Of a DNA stretch of 64,000 nucleotides, positions 25,045-34,929 are shown one piece after another (the first letter of the stretch is position 1; each line of letters opens with the position of its first letter). The stretch comes from Pseudomonas sp. SJZ074 (GTDB lineage: Bacteria > Pseudomonadota > Gammaproteobacteria > Pseudomonadales > Pseudomonadaceae). The stretch is from NCBI RefSeq assembly GCF_007828215.1, contig NZ_VIUE01000023.1, positions 1 to 64,000 of the forward strand, written 5' to 3'. The notes under the pieces were generated by a model, which saw nothing but the letters and a program-made list of their open reading frames with translations, made no database searches and had not been told where the DNA came from. Position numbers and translations under genes: made by a program.

Positions 25045-25290
25045 TCAGTTTCTTTTGATCAGGCCGTAGATCACCAGCAGCACGATCGCGCCGACCAGGG
25101 CGCCAATGAAACCGGCGCCTTGCCCGGCCTGGTAGATACCCAGAGCCTGACCGCCATAGGTGGCTGCCAGCGAACCGCCGATACCGAGCAGGATGGTCAT
25201 GATCCAGCCCATGCTGTCATCGCCCGGTTTCAGGAAGCGTGCCAGCAGGCCGACGATCAAGCCGATGAAGATGGTTCCGATGATTCCCAT
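25045..25290 (-). CDS. GlsB/YeaQ/YmgE family small membrane protein
   Basis: 81 residues and three hydrophobic helices: MGIIGTIFIGLIVGLLARFL, the glycine-rich middle MTILLGIGGSLAATYGGQALG, and a last helix ending LVIYGLIKRN. The ATG at 25290 is preceded by AAAGGGGAA. The family (transglycosylase-associated, pf04226) consists of inner-membrane proteins induced by stress; molecular function is unknown. It is a single-gene unit ending at a strong hairpin. Confidence 0.92.
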   Translation of the reverse strand: MGIIGTIFIGLIVGLLARFLKPGDDSMGWIMTILLGIGGSLAATYGGQALGIYQAGQGAGFIGALVGAIVLLVIYGLIKRN

Positions 25291-25390
25291 GGCAATTCCC
25301 CTTTTGAGTGAGATCGCCAAAGCCTAGTCAGACTTTGGCACCTTGCCATGAGAGAATCCGGCCGACGAATGGTTCCAATCGTGTTGCAGA

Positions 25391-26476
25391 TTATTGCTCG
25401 GCGATCAGCGTCTCGACCTTGATGATCTGCTGGGCCAGCGTCGCCCGGTCAGCACAACGCAGGTTGGCGTGACCAACCTTGCGCCCGGCCTTGAACGCCT
25501 TGCCATAGTGATGCAGATGGCAGTCGGCAATCGCCAGGACCTTCTCGGTATCCGGTACCTTACCGATGAAGTTCAACATCGCGCTTTCACCAACCTTGGC
25601 AGTCGAACCCAGCGGCAGGCCGGCGACCGCCCGCAGGTGGTTTTCGAACTGGCTGCACTCGGCGCCTTCGCTGGTCCAGTGCCCGGAGTTGTGCACCCGC
25701 GGCGCGATTTCGTTGGCCTTGAGACCGCCGTCCACTTCGAAGAACTCGAACGCCATCACGCCGACGTAGTCCAGTTGCTTGAGCACGCGGCTGGAATAAT
25801 CTTCGGCCAGGGCCTGCAGCGGATGGTCGGTGCTGGCGACGGAGAGCTTGAGAATGCCGTCCTTGTGGGTGTTGTGCACCAACGGGTAGAAACGGATTTC
25901 ACCGTCGCGGGCACGCACGGCGATCAGCGAGACTTCACCAGTAAACGGCACGAAACCTTCCAAGAGGCAGCCCACGCTGCCCAGCTCGGCGAACGTACCG
26001 GCAACGTCTTCAGGGTTGCGCAGAACTTTCTGGCCCTTGCCGTCATAACCCAGGGTGCGGGTCTTGAGCACGGCCGGCAGGCCGATGGCTGCGACGGCGG
26101 CTTCCAGGTCGGCCTGGGATTGAATGTCGGCAAAGGCCGGGGTGGGAATGCCCAGGTCCTTGAACATGTTCTTCTCGAACCAACGGTCGCGAGCAATGCG
26201 CAAGGCTTCGGCACTCGGGTAGACCGGGACGAACTGGGACAGGAAGGCAACGGTCTCGGCCGGGACGCTCTCGAACTCGAAGGTCACCAGATCGACTTCA
26301 TCGGCCAGTTGGCGCAGGTGATCCTGGTCGCCGTAGTCGGCCCGCAGGTGTTCACCCAGCGCGGCGGCACAGGCGTCCGGCGCCGGGTCCAGGAAAGCGA
26401 AGTTCATCCCCAGCGGCGTACCCGCCAGGGCCAACATGCGACCCAACTGGCCGCCACCGATTACACCGATCTTCAT
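25391..26476 (-). CDS. purK: N5-carboxyaminoimidazole ribonucleotide synthase
   Basis: 361 residues, starting MKIGVIGGGQLGRMLALAG. It is an ATP-grasp enzyme making N5-CAIR from AIR, bicarbonate and ATP in purine synthesis. The central ATP-grasp parts are visible: PAVLKTRTLGYDGKGQ (glycine-rich loop), CLLEGFVPFTGEVSLIAVR and the metal-binding NEIAPRVHNSGHWT. It lies 12 bases downstream of purE, whose product uses N5-CAIR next, so the two are clearly one operon. Confidence 0.97.
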   Translation of the reverse strand: MKIGVIGGGQLGRMLALAGTPLGMNFAFLDPAPDACAAALGEHLRADYGDQDHLRQLADEVDLVTFEFESVPAETVAFLSQFVPVYPSAEALRIARDRWFEKNMFKDLGIPTPAFADIQSQADLEAAVAAIGLPAVLKTRTLGYDGKGQKVLRNPEDVAGTFAELGSVGCLLEGFVPFTGEVSLIAVRARDGEIRFYPLVHNTHKDGILKLSVASTDHPLQALAEDYSSRVLKQLDYVGVMAFEFFEVDGGLKANEIAPRVHNSGHWTSEGAECSQFENHLRAVAGLPLGSTAKVGESAMLNFIGKVPDTEKVLAIADCHLHHYGKAFKAGRKVGHANLRCADRATLAQQIIKVETLIAEQ

Positions 26477-26488
26477 TCGTCAACAACC

Positions 26489-26980
26489 TCAGGCAATGCG
26501 TGGGTCTGGATTGTCCAGGACGCTGTCTGTCTGCTCAGCGCGGAATTTTTTCAGCACGGTATGGAACTGTGGATGCTTGGCGCCCAGGATGCTCGCCGAC
26601 AACAGGGCGGCGTTGATCGCACCGGCCTTGCCGATGGCCAGGGTCGCGACCGGAATGCCGGCCGGCATCTGCACGATGGACAACAGCGAATCGACGCCCG
26701 AGAGCATCGACGACTGCACCGGCACGCCCAGCACCGGCAGGTGGGTCTTGGCCGCACACATGCCTGGCAGGTGAGCCGCGCCACCGGCACCGGCGATGAT
26801 CACCTCGATGCCACGGGCCTCGGCTTCTTCGGCGTACTGGAACAGCAGGTCCGGGGTGCGGTGGGCAGAGACCACTTTCACCTCATAAGGGATGCCGAGC
26901 TTTTCCAGCATATCGGCGGTGTGGCTAAGGGTGGACCAATCGGACTTGGAGCCCATGATCACGCCAACCAATGCACTCAT
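26489..26980 (-). CDS. purE: N5-carboxyaminoimidazole ribonucleotide mutase
   Basis: 163 residues (MSALVGVIMGSKSDWSTL). Active-site signatures of class I PurE are GSKSDW, VVSAHRTPD, and AGGAAHLPGM with its catalytic histidine. It converts N5-CAIR to CAIR. First gene of purE-purK. A GAAGAGG ribosome site precedes the ATG. The upstream leader contains a strong terminator hairpin 39 bases before the start (see separate entry). Confidence 0.97.
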   Translation of the reverse strand: MSALVGVIMGSKSDWSTLSHTADMLEKLGIPYEVKVVSAHRTPDLLFQYAEEAEARGIEVIIAGAGGAAHLPGMCAAKTHLPVLGVPVQSSMLSGVDSLLSIVQMPAGIPVATLAIGKAGAINAALLSASILGAKHPQFHTVLKKFRAEQTDSVLDNPDPRIA

Positions 26981-27018
26981 CAATGTGCCTCTTCTCTCTG
27001 GGCGCCCGCAGGCGCGTC

Positions 27019-27060
27019 AAAAAACAACAAGCCACGCGGGAAACCGGCGTGGCTTGTTGT
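27019..27060 (-). terminator. Terminator hairpin inside the purE leader (attenuator candidate)
   Basis: On the minus strand ACAACAAGCCACGC - CGGTTTCCC - GCGTGGCTTGTTGT, a 14-base-pair stem, is followed directly by TTTTTT, only 39 bases before the purE ATG. No promoter is visible between it and purE. It could be an attenuator of purEK, or the end of a transcript coming from the upstream LysR gene. Confidence 0.7.
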
Positions 27061-27098
27061 ACGAATAGTGGCCGATCCGAACCGGCCGAAGGCCGCGC

Positions 27099-27126
27099 AG
27101 TATACCGCAATGAAGCAGATAAACAG
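27099..27126 (-). promoter_or_regulatory. Probable purEK promoter
   Basis: Minus strand: CTGTTT (plus 27121-27126), 16-base spacer, TATACT (plus 27099-27104). Transcription would begin near 27092, giving a leader of about 110 bases that includes the terminator hairpin and a GGCC-TTC-GGCC stem. Confidence 0.5.
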
Positions 27127-27204
27127 CCCCTGTCGCGACCATCTGTCATTTGTGCCTGGACGGCGGTTTTATTGACCTCAAGGTCAATACAAGAACACCT
27201 CGGC

Positions 27205-27405
27205 CCCCTCTGTGGGAGCGGGCTTGCCCGCGAAAGCAGAGTATCAGTGCAGAAGGTGGTGACTGGCACGCCGCTTTCGCGAGCAAGCCCGCTCCCACAT
27301 CTGGTCGGTGTTGATTCCATATGTTGTGAACGACCCAAACCCCGTGGGAGATTCTATGTTGCCTGACCCACCGCTATCGCCAGCAGGCTCGCTCCCATAG
27401 GGGAT
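27205..27405. repeat. Three REP palindromes
   Basis: TGTGGGAGCGGGCTTGCCCGCGAAAGC (about 27210-27236), GCTTTCGCGAGCAAGCCCGCTCCCACA (about 27272-27298) and CGCTATCGCCAGCAGGCTCGCTCCCATAGG (about 27371-27400). The first two are inverted partners; the third is a different variant and stands alone. Confidence 0.85.
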
Positions 27406-27415
27406 TGTGGTGGGA

Positions 27416-28333
27416 TCAGGAGGCTGTGGCGCCCTGTGCTGCGCCGCCTTCGAGCTTGCGCCACAACAACCGCACATTGGCCTTGCGCACCAGGGCGCAG
27501 CGGTACAGGCGGATCTCCAATGGGACGTGCCATTGCCCACCGCCGCAGATCACCAGTTCGCCCCGGGCCAGTTCGGCGCGCACGCTCAGTTGCGGCACCC
27601 AGGCGATGCCCAGGCCTTCCAGGGCCATGCTTTTCAAGCTGTCGGCCATGGCCGTTTCGTAGACCGTGGTGAAACGCAGCGCCCGCTGGCGCAGCAACTG
27701 GTTCACCGAGCGACCGAGAAACGCCCCGGCGCTGTAGGCCAGCAACGGCACACTGGCCTCGCCTTCGAGGTCGAACAGCGGTTTGCCGTTGGCGTCGGCG
27801 GCGCACACCGGCAGCATTTCGGTCTGGCCCAGGTGCAACGACGGGAAGATTTCCGGATCCATCTGCATCGCCGAATCCGGGTCGTAGAACGCCAGCATCA
27901 AGTCGCAGCCACCCTCACGCAATGCATGGACGGCATCGCCGACGTTGGTCGCCACCAGGCGCGTGGCGATGTTCATGCCTTCGTTGCGCAGCTGCGCGAT
28001 CCAGCGTGGGAAGAAGCCCAGGGCCAGGGAGTGCGCGGCCGCCACCTGGATCACTTCGCCCTGCCCGCCTTCCAGGTGATGCAAGTGCCGCAACACCTCG
28101 CCCAACTGCTCCACGACGGTGCGCGCCGTCACCAGAAACAACTGCCCGGCCGCCGTCAGCTCGACCGGCGTGCGGGAGCGGTTGACCAAGGTCAGCCCCA
28201 GCGCCGCTTCCAGGCTACGGATCCGCCTGCTGAACGCCGGTTGCGTGACGAAACGCCGTTCGGCCGCCTGGGAGAAGCTGCGGGTAGCCGCCAAGGCACT
28301 GAAGTCCTCAAGCCATTTGCTTTCAAGATTCAT
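27416..28333 (-). CDS. LysR-family transcriptional regulator
   Basis: 305 residues from ATG at 28333 with GGGAGAA upstream. The winged HTH (residues 3-60) reads WLEDFSALAATRSFSQAAERRFVTQPAFSRRIRSLEA; the remaining about 210 residues form the periplasmic-binding-like effector domain. It is divergent from aspA, 181 bases apart, with a LysR-type T-N11-A site in the shared region, so it probably controls aspA and itself in response to an amino-acid signal. This neighbour relation is conserved in other pseudomonads. The C-terminus is alanine-rich (GGAAQGATAS) and lies directly beside a REP. Confidence 0.88.
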   Translation of the reverse strand: MNLESKWLEDFSALAATRSFSQAAERRFVTQPAFSRRIRSLEAALGLTLVNRSRTPVELTAAGQLFLVTARTVVEQLGEVLRHLHHLEGGQGEVIQVAAAHSLALGFFPRWIAQLRNEGMNIATRLVATNVGDAVHALREGGCDLMLAFYDPDSAMQMDPEIFPSLHLGQTEMLPVCAADANGKPLFDLEGEASVPLLAYSAGAFLGRSVNQLLRQRALRFTTVYETAMADSLKSMALEGLGIAWVPQLSVRAELARGELVICGGGQWHVPLEIRLYRCALVRKANVRLLWRKLEGGAAQGATAS

Positions 28334-28401
28334 CACGTTCTCCCGAAACATGCACCAAAACAGGTCACACGTCCGCCGTACTGCCGGCGTCACATCCGCA
28401 T

Positions 28402-28418
28402 TATGCCGAATATGCATA
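28402..28418. promoter_or_regulatory. Candidate LysR operator
   Basis: TATGC-CGAATAT-GCATA is a perfect five-base dyad with an inner T-N11-A, the classic LysR box form. It lies about 70 bases upstream of the LysR start and about 100 upstream of aspA. Confidence 0.5.
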
Positions 28419-28514
28419 GGGCAGTGTTTAACAGCATTGGCCCTTATGTTTACGAGAGCCTACGATCCACAGCGTTCCGGCACAGACCGGGTCCTTATCG
28501 AGATGATTTCCATC

Positions 28515-29939
<1,425 letters not shown>

Positions 29940-29993
29940 TTGATGCAACCACCGCTCACCAGGTCGAGGGACTAGACACCTCTCACCTTTTGA

Positions 29994-30027
29994 GGGCTTG
30001 GGGATTTTTCCCCAAGCCCTTTTTTTG
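29994..30027 (+). terminator. Terminator after aspA
   Basis: GGGCTTGGGGA-TTTT-TCCCCAAGCCC followed by TTTTTTT, 55 bases after the aspA stop. A textbook Rho-independent terminator. Confidence 0.93.
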
Positions 30028-30076
30028 CCACTGCCACGGAGGCCTTATGCCGAAAACGACAACACCGGAAGAAGAT

Positions 30077-30124
30077 CGCAGCCTTCGGCAGCTCCTTAAA
30101 GGGGCTGTCGAAGGCTGCGATTTT
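30077..30124. terminator. Second hairpin, terminator-like
   Basis: TCGCAGCCTTCG-GCAGCTCC-TTAAA-GGGGCTG-TCGAAGGCTGCGA followed by TTTTCG. A long imperfect stem; the repeat of this type is often seen alone between Pseudomonas genes. Confidence 0.6.
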
Positions 30125-30127
30125 CGT

Positions 30128-30386
30128 TAATTCCAGCACGTCGTTTCGTCGCTTGCACCACAACCGTGCAGACGGGCATCGCACTGATAGGTATAGTGCC
30201 GCCCCTCTTCGCCATGTGTGGTCGTCGGTAGCGAGACTTAAACATGCGAAACCCGAACTAATAACAACCCGCGAATTGGACCGGGACGAAACCTCGCCTC
30301 ACCTGTCAAGCCGTGCGCCGACGGATGTTTCGTGATGTTTCCAAATGGCCAGCATTTGCTTAAACAAAAAACAGCGAGGAATACTC
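30128..30386 (+). other. Untranslated region before the AGCS symporter
   Basis: About 260 bases without a gene. A TATAGT-like -10 lies near 30192, which would give a leader of about 190 bases. The part 30280-30350 is pairing-rich (GGACCGGGACGAAACC, GCGCCGACGGATG), so a structured leader is possible, but I recognise no riboswitch class. Confidence 0.35.
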
Positions 30387-31835
30387 ATGCTCGAAGTCAT
30401 CAACGACTTCCTCTCAGGGAAAGTGCTGATCCTGCTCATTGTCGGGCTCGGCGGCTACTTCACGATCCGCTCGCGTTTCGTCCAGTTCCGTCATTTCTTC
30501 CACATGTTCTCGGTATTCCGTGACAGCCTCAAAAGCAGCACCGACCAGCTCAGTTCCTTCCAGGCCCTGATGCTCAGCCTCGCCGGCCGTGTTGGCGCGG
30601 GCAACATTGCCGGTGTGGGTATTGCCGTGACCCTCGGCGGCCCCGGTGCAGTGTTCTGGATGTGGGTAACCGCGCTGGTCGGCATGTCCAGCAGCTTCTT
30701 CGAGTGCTCCCTCGGCCAGCTCTACAAGCGCTGCGACTCCGAAGGCCAGTACCGTGGCGGCCCGTCCTATTACATCCAGCACGGCCTGCAGAAACGCTGG
30801 TTGGGCATGATCATGGCCTTCCTGCTGCTGGTCACTTTCGGCTTCGCCTTCAACGGCCTGCAAGCCCACGCCGTGACTCATTCGCTGAACAACGCCTTCG
30901 GCCTCGACACCACCTACACCGGCCTGGGCCTGGCTGTGCTGCTGGGCCTGGTGTTCATCGGCGGAATCAAGCGTATCGCCAAGGTGGCCGACCTGTTGGT
31001 ACCGGTCAAGACATTGGCCTACATCGCCGTGACCATCTACGTGATCGTGCTGCAGTTCGACCACGTACCAGCCATGCTGGCAACCATCGTCAAGAGCGCC
31101 TTTGGCCTGGACCAGGCGTTCGGCGGCCTGATCGGCAGCGCCATCGTCATGGGTGTCAAGCGCGGCGTCTTCGCCAACGAAGCGGGCCTGGGCAGTGCGC
31201 CTAACGTGGCCGCCGTTGCATCGGTCGAACACCCGGTCGCCCAAGGCGTGGTCCAGGCGTTCAGCGTGTTCCTGGACACCTTCGTGATCTGCACCTGCAC
31301 CGCGCTGCTGATCCTGCTGTCGGGCTTCTACACCCCTGGCTTCGAAGGCGACGGCATTGCCCTGACCCAGAACTCCCTGGCCGCCGTGGTCGGTGACTGG
31401 GGCCGGATGTTCATCTCCGTGGCCCTGGCGCTGTTCGTGTTCACCTCGATCCTCTACAACTACTACCTGGGCGAAAACAACCTGCGCTTCATGCTCGGTG
31501 AAAACCGCAAGGCACTGATCGGCTATCGCGCACTGGTACTGGTGCTGATTTTCTGGGGCGCCATCGAAAACCTCAGCACTGTGTTCGCTTTCGCCGACAT
31601 CACCATGACCCTGCTGGCGTTCGTGAACCTGATCGCGCTGTTCCTGCTGTTCAAGGTCGGCATGCGCATCCTGCGTGACTACGACGCCCAACGTTCGGCC
31701 GGCATCAAGGTGCCAGTGTTCGACTCCAGCAAGTTCCCGGACCTGGACCTGGACCGCAAGGCCTGGCCAGCCACCCCATCCGCACCCGCTGCCCAACCTG
31801 ATGCGGTGACCGGTGTGGCCGCAGCGCAACGCTGA
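30387..31835 (+). CDS. AGCS-family sodium:amino-acid (alanine/glycine) symporter
   Basis: 482 residues from ATG at 30387 with GCGAGGAA upstream. About ten membrane helices. Family signature SLAGRVGAGNIAGVGIAVTLGGPGAVFWMW (residues about 68-95) and the GVKRGVFANEAGLGSAPNVAA motif are diagnostic of AGCS carriers, which import alanine, glycine or related amino acids with sodium in the inner membrane. Its place between aspA and asparaginase suggests uptake of an amino acid feeding that route, though the exact substrate is not readable. Confidence 0.92.
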   Translation: MLEVINDFLSGKVLILLIVGLGGYFTIRSRFVQFRHFFHMFSVFRDSLKSSTDQLSSFQALMLSLAGRVGAGNIAGVGIAVTLGGPGAVFWMWVTALVGMSSSFFECSLGQLYKRCDSEGQYRGGPSYYIQHGLQKRWLGMIMAFLLLVTFGFAFNGLQAHAVTHSLNNAFGLDTTYTGLGLAVLLGLVFIGGIKRIAKVADLLVPVKTLAYIAVTIYVIVLQFDHVPAMLATIVKSAFGLDQAFGGLIGSAIVMGVKRGVFANEAGLGSAPNVAAVASVEHPVAQGVVQAFSVFLDTFVICTCTALLILLSGFYTPGFEGDGIALTQNSLAAVVGDWGRMFISVALALFVFTSILYNYYLGENNLRFMLGENRKALIGYRALVLVLIFWGAIENLSTVFAFADITMTLLAFVNLIALFLLFKVGMRILRDYDAQRSAGIKVPVFDSSKFPDLDLDRKAWPATPSAPAAQPDAVTGVAAAQR

Positions 31836-31857
31836 TCGGCAAGCCTGCTGCAAAAAA

Positions 31858-31880
31858 CCGGGCGCATCCCCTGCGCCCGG
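31858..31880 (+). terminator. Weak hairpin after the symporter gene
   Basis: CCGGGCGCA-TCCCC-TGCGCCCGG, nine base pairs, without a U tract. It may limit read-through into the asparaginase gene, or mark an mRNA 3' end. Confidence 0.4.
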
Positions 31881-31966
31881 CGTGACACAGCGTAAGGTCG
31901 GCGTCATGCTCGACCTTATGTTGGGCAGCTCGACGAAGCTGCCGTTTTCGTCTTCGGAGAACGACC

Positions 31967-32971
31967 ATGAATTCCTCGACCTACCCTGCCGCCCAGCACG
32001 TCATGGTGCTCTACACCGGCGGTACCATCGGCATGCAAGCCAGCGCCAACGGCCTCGCCCCGGCCTCCGGCTTCGAAGCCCGCATGCGCGACTATCTGCA
32101 CAGCCAACCTGAACTGGTCATCCCGCAATGGCGCTTCCGGGAAATGTCGCCGCTGATCGACAGCGCCAACATGACCCCGGCCTACTGGCAGCAACTGCGC
32201 GAAGCGGTGGTCGACGCCGTGGATGTGCAGGGTTGCGACAGCGTGTTGATCCTGCACGGCACCGATACCCTGGCCTACAGCGCCGCGGCGATGAGCTTCC
32301 AGCTGTTGGGCCTGCCTGCCCGTGTCTGCTTCACCGGCTCCATGCTGCCCGCCGGCGTGACCGACAGCGATGCCTGGGAAAACCTCAGCGGCGCGCTGGT
32401 CGCCCTCGGCCAGGGCCTGGCGCCGGGCGTGCACCTTTACTTCCACGGTGAACTGCTGGCGCCGACCCGTTGTGCGAAGGTGCGCAGCTTCGGTCGCCAT
32501 CCATTCAAACGCCTGGAGCGCCAGGGCGGCGCTGCCAAAGCCACGTCGCTGCCAGCGCAGCTGAATTACAACCAGGCCAGGCAATTGGCGAACGTCGCGG
32601 CGCTGCCGCTGTTCCCGGGCATCAGCGCCGACATCCTCGACGGCCTGTTGGGCAGCGGGATCCAGGGCCTGGTGCTGGAATGCTACGGCAGCGGCACCGG
32701 CCCGAGCGACAACCCGGCCTTCCTCGCCAGCCTCGCCCGAGCGCGGGACAGCGGTGTGGTGGTAGTGGCAGTGACACAATGCCATGAAGGCGGCGTCGAG
32801 CTGGACGTGTACGAGGCTGGCAGCCGTTTGCGTGGCGTCGGCGTGGTGTCCGGCGGCGGTATGACCCGCGAGGCCGCGTTCGGCAAGTTGCAGGCATTGA
32901 TTGGCGCAGGGTTGCCCGTGGAAGAGGTTCGGCGCTTGGTTGAGCTGGATCTGTGTGGTGAGCTTATCTGA
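31967..32971 (+). CDS. Type I-like L-asparaginase
   Basis: 334 residues, no signal peptide, so cytosolic. The two catalytic threonine motifs are present: VLYTGGTIGMQ (residues about 13-23) and LILHGTDTLAYSAAAMSF (about 93-112), with MSPLIDSANMTPAYW between them. It hydrolyses asparagine to aspartate and ammonia; aspA upstream then gives fumarate. Length and the lack of a leader peptide fit AnsA-type rather than the periplasmic type II enzyme. It lies 131 bases downstream of the AGCS symporter, possibly co-transcribed. Confidence 0.9.
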   Translation: MNSSTYPAAQHVMVLYTGGTIGMQASANGLAPASGFEARMRDYLHSQPELVIPQWRFREMSPLIDSANMTPAYWQQLREAVVDAVDVQGCDSVLILHGTDTLAYSAAAMSFQLLGLPARVCFTGSMLPAGVTDSDAWENLSGALVALGQGLAPGVHLYFHGELLAPTRCAKVRSFGRHPFKRLERQGGAAKATSLPAQLNYNQARQLANVAALPLFPGISADILDGLLGSGIQGLVLECYGSGTGPSDNPAFLASLARARDSGVVVVAVTQCHEGGVELDVYEAGSRLRGVGVVSGGGMTREAAFGKLQALIGAGLPVEEVRRLVELDLCGELI

Positions 32972-32985
32972 CACCCGGCAAACCC

Positions 32986-33014
32986 AGTGTGGGAGAGCTT
33001 GCTCGCTCCCACAT
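32986..33014. repeat. Compact REP-like palindrome
   Basis: TGTGGGAGAGCTTGCTCGCTCCCACA: the two arms of a REP with a shortened middle, just after the asparaginase stop. A likely transcription end for that gene. Confidence 0.7.
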
Positions 33015-33094
33015 TGGGTGTTGTGTTGAACTTCCGATTTTCATCCGGCATACAACTTGCTCTTATTTCCAGCCTCCCCAGGCTGGAAACGAAC

Positions 33095-34087
33095 ATGCTT
33101 CATTCCCACCTCACCACCCTCAACGCCGTCTCTCTGGTGCTCAACGCCTTCAAGAATGAAGGGTTGCCCAGTGACGCGTTGCTGGCCGGCAGCGGCATCA
33201 GCGCGGCGGACCTGAGCCGGGCCGACACACGTATCACCACCAACCAGGAAATGCAGGTCTGCGCCAACGCCGTGGCTCTCAAGCGCGACATTGGCCTGGA
33301 GTTGGGGTGCAGCATGCACGTTTCGTCCTACGGCATCCTCGGCTACGCCCTGCTCACCAGTGCCACCTTAGGTGACGCCTTGCAGCTGGCGCTGCGCTAT
33401 CCGGCGCTATTGGGAACACTCTTCGAGCTGAACCTGGAGGAAGACGACGAGGCGGTCTGGCTCAGCGCCAGCGATTATCGGGAGAACCCGGCTCTGGCCG
33501 CGTTCAACGCCGAGTTCTGCATGGTCTCGCTAAAGGTCACCTGCAACGACCTGCTCGGCCACCCGCTGCCCTTGCGCGCGGCGCGCTTCGAACACCCGGC
33601 ACCGGATTACCATGCCTGCTACGGAGCACATTTCGATTGTCCGGTGCGTTTCGATGCCGTCGACAACGCCTTTGCCTTCGACCGCCACTGGCTCGACCAC
33701 CCGCTGCCCCTGGCCGACCCCATCACCCACCACACCATGGTCGAACGTTGCCGCAAGCAGAACATCGAATTCACCGGCCGCCAGGCCTGGCTGGGCCGCA
33801 TCCGCCAACTGCTCGCCGCCCAACTCGACGCCGCTCCCGGCCTGGAAGGCCTGGCCGAACAAATGAACTGCTCCGCCCGCACGTTACGCCGCCACCTCAA
33901 AGATTCGGGTTGCAGCTACCAGGAACTGCTGGACGACCTGCGCTTCGAACGGGCCAAACAGATGCTCTGCGAGGATCAAATCCCCATCCACCGCATCGCC
34001 GAACTGCTGGGCTTCAGCGAAACCGCCAGCTTCCGCCACGCCTTCGTCCGCTGGAGCGGCGTGGCGCCAAGCCAGTTCAAGTCGTGA
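33095..34087 (+). CDS. AraC-family regulator (Arabinose_bd/OruR type)
   Basis: 330 residues from ATG at 33095. The N-terminal domain (about 15-200; SLVLNAFKNEGLPSDALLAGSGI, then SYGILGYALLTSATLGDALQLALRY) is the sensor fold of the OruR/ArgR-like AraC subgroup. The C-terminal two-HTH domain (about 230-330) has LEGLAEQMNCSARTLRRHLKDSG and IAELLGFSETASFRHAFVRWSGVAPSQFK. It follows the asparaginase gene and may regulate amino-acid genes around it, but no target is proven. A longer in-frame start overlaps the REP and is rejected. Confidence 0.88.
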   Translation: MLHSHLTTLNAVSLVLNAFKNEGLPSDALLAGSGISAADLSRADTRITTNQEMQVCANAVALKRDIGLELGCSMHVSSYGILGYALLTSATLGDALQLALRYPALLGTLFELNLEEDDEAVWLSASDYRENPALAAFNAEFCMVSLKVTCNDLLGHPLPLRAARFEHPAPDYHACYGAHFDCPVRFDAVDNAFAFDRHWLDHPLPLADPITHHTMVERCRKQNIEFTGRQAWLGRIRQLLAAQLDAAPGLEGLAEQMNCSARTLRRHLKDSGCSYQELLDDLRFERAKQMLCEDQIPIHRIAELLGFSETASFRHAFVRWSGVAPSQFKS

Positions 34088-34212
34088 GCCCATACCTGGC
34101 TTTTATCTCCTGAAGGGATTTAGCGAAACGTCGCACCGCCCCGCTGGGCTGCGTAGCAGCCGCAACCAAGCCATCGCAACGCGCCAGTAAATGCATAATG
34201 GGCCAACGACTC

Positions 34213-34271
34213 TTGACCAATTAGGATGCTCGTCCTACTCTCAGTTCCATCGATTAGGTCAACCGTCCTAA
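34213..34271 (+). promoter_or_regulatory. Promoter with two operator-like dyads before the TetR gene
   Basis: TTGACC (34213-34218), 17-base spacer, TACTCT (34236-34241). The spacer holds the dyad TAGGA-TGCTCG-TCCTA (34222-34237). A second dyad TTAGG-N8-CCTAA lies at 34254-34271. Two related dyads covering the promoter fit autorepression by the TetR protein. Confidence 0.65.
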
Positions 34272-34315
34272 CCTCAACCAATGGAGGCTGGGCAAGGTAA
34301 TAGGGATACAGTTGG

Positions 34316-34903
34316 ATGGCTGAAATCACAACCCGTGAGCGTATCGTTGCAGAGGCAGACCGGCTGTTCTATGAGAACGGTTATGAACATACCTCTTTCG
34401 CAGACATCGCCAACGCCGTCGGCATCTCTCGTGGCAACTTTTATTACCACTTCAAAAGCAAGGACGAGATTCTGGATGCCGTTATCGCGGAACGCCTTCT
34501 GAGCACTTCACACATGCTTAAGGCTTGGGAGGCAGAAAGCGCCTCACCCTCCGAGCGCATCAAAAGCTTCATCTTCATCGTCGTCACGAACCAAGCCCAG
34601 ATCATTCACCATGGTTGCCCGGTTGGCACCCTCTGCAGCGAGCTGGCCAAGCTTGGCCACCCGGCGCTGCCGCAGTCCAAACAACTCTTTGCCTTGTTCC
34701 GTACCTGGTTGCGCCAGCAGTTTCTTCTATTGGGGCACGGGCCAAACGCGGATTCGTTGGCAATGCACGTATTGGCGTTCAGCCAGGGCGTGGCGTTGCT
34801 TGCGCATTCGTTTCACGACGAGCATTTCGTCAAGCTAGAAGCCGAGCGCATGAGTGCATGGCTCGACAGCATCACCGGCGTGGCACGGGCTTCGATCCAA
34901 TAA
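34316..34903 (+). CDS. TetR/AcrR-family repressor
   Basis: 195 residues. The HTH (residues about 8-55) reads RERIVAEADRLFYENGYEHTSFADIANAVGISRGNFYYHFKSKDEIL, a clear TetR DNA-binding domain. The ligand domain includes HHGCPVGTLCSELAKLGHP, with two cysteines, typical of the subgroup that senses electrophiles or oxidants. Downstream on the same strand, 26 bases later, is a YciI-like gene and then a DNA glycosylase, probably one operon repressed by this protein through the dyads upstream. Confidence 0.9.
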   Translation: MAEITTRERIVAEADRLFYENGYEHTSFADIANAVGISRGNFYYHFKSKDEILDAVIAERLLSTSHMLKAWEAESASPSERIKSFIFIVVTNQAQIIHHGCPVGTLCSELAKLGHPALPQSKQLFALFRTWLRQQFLLLGHGPNADSLAMHVLAFSQGVALLAHSFHDEHFVKLEAERMSAWLDSITGVARASIQ

Positions 34904-34929
34904 CCCAGCAATCTTTGGAAGGACCACCA

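Noticed and set aside
25394..27175. 593-codon frame opposite purK and purE
   Set aside because: Antisense shadow; purK and purE motifs are unambiguous on the minus strand.
30128..30386. Known riboswitch (glycine or other) before the AGCS symporter
   Set aside because: I could not match any conserved aptamer core; only general pairing potential is visible.
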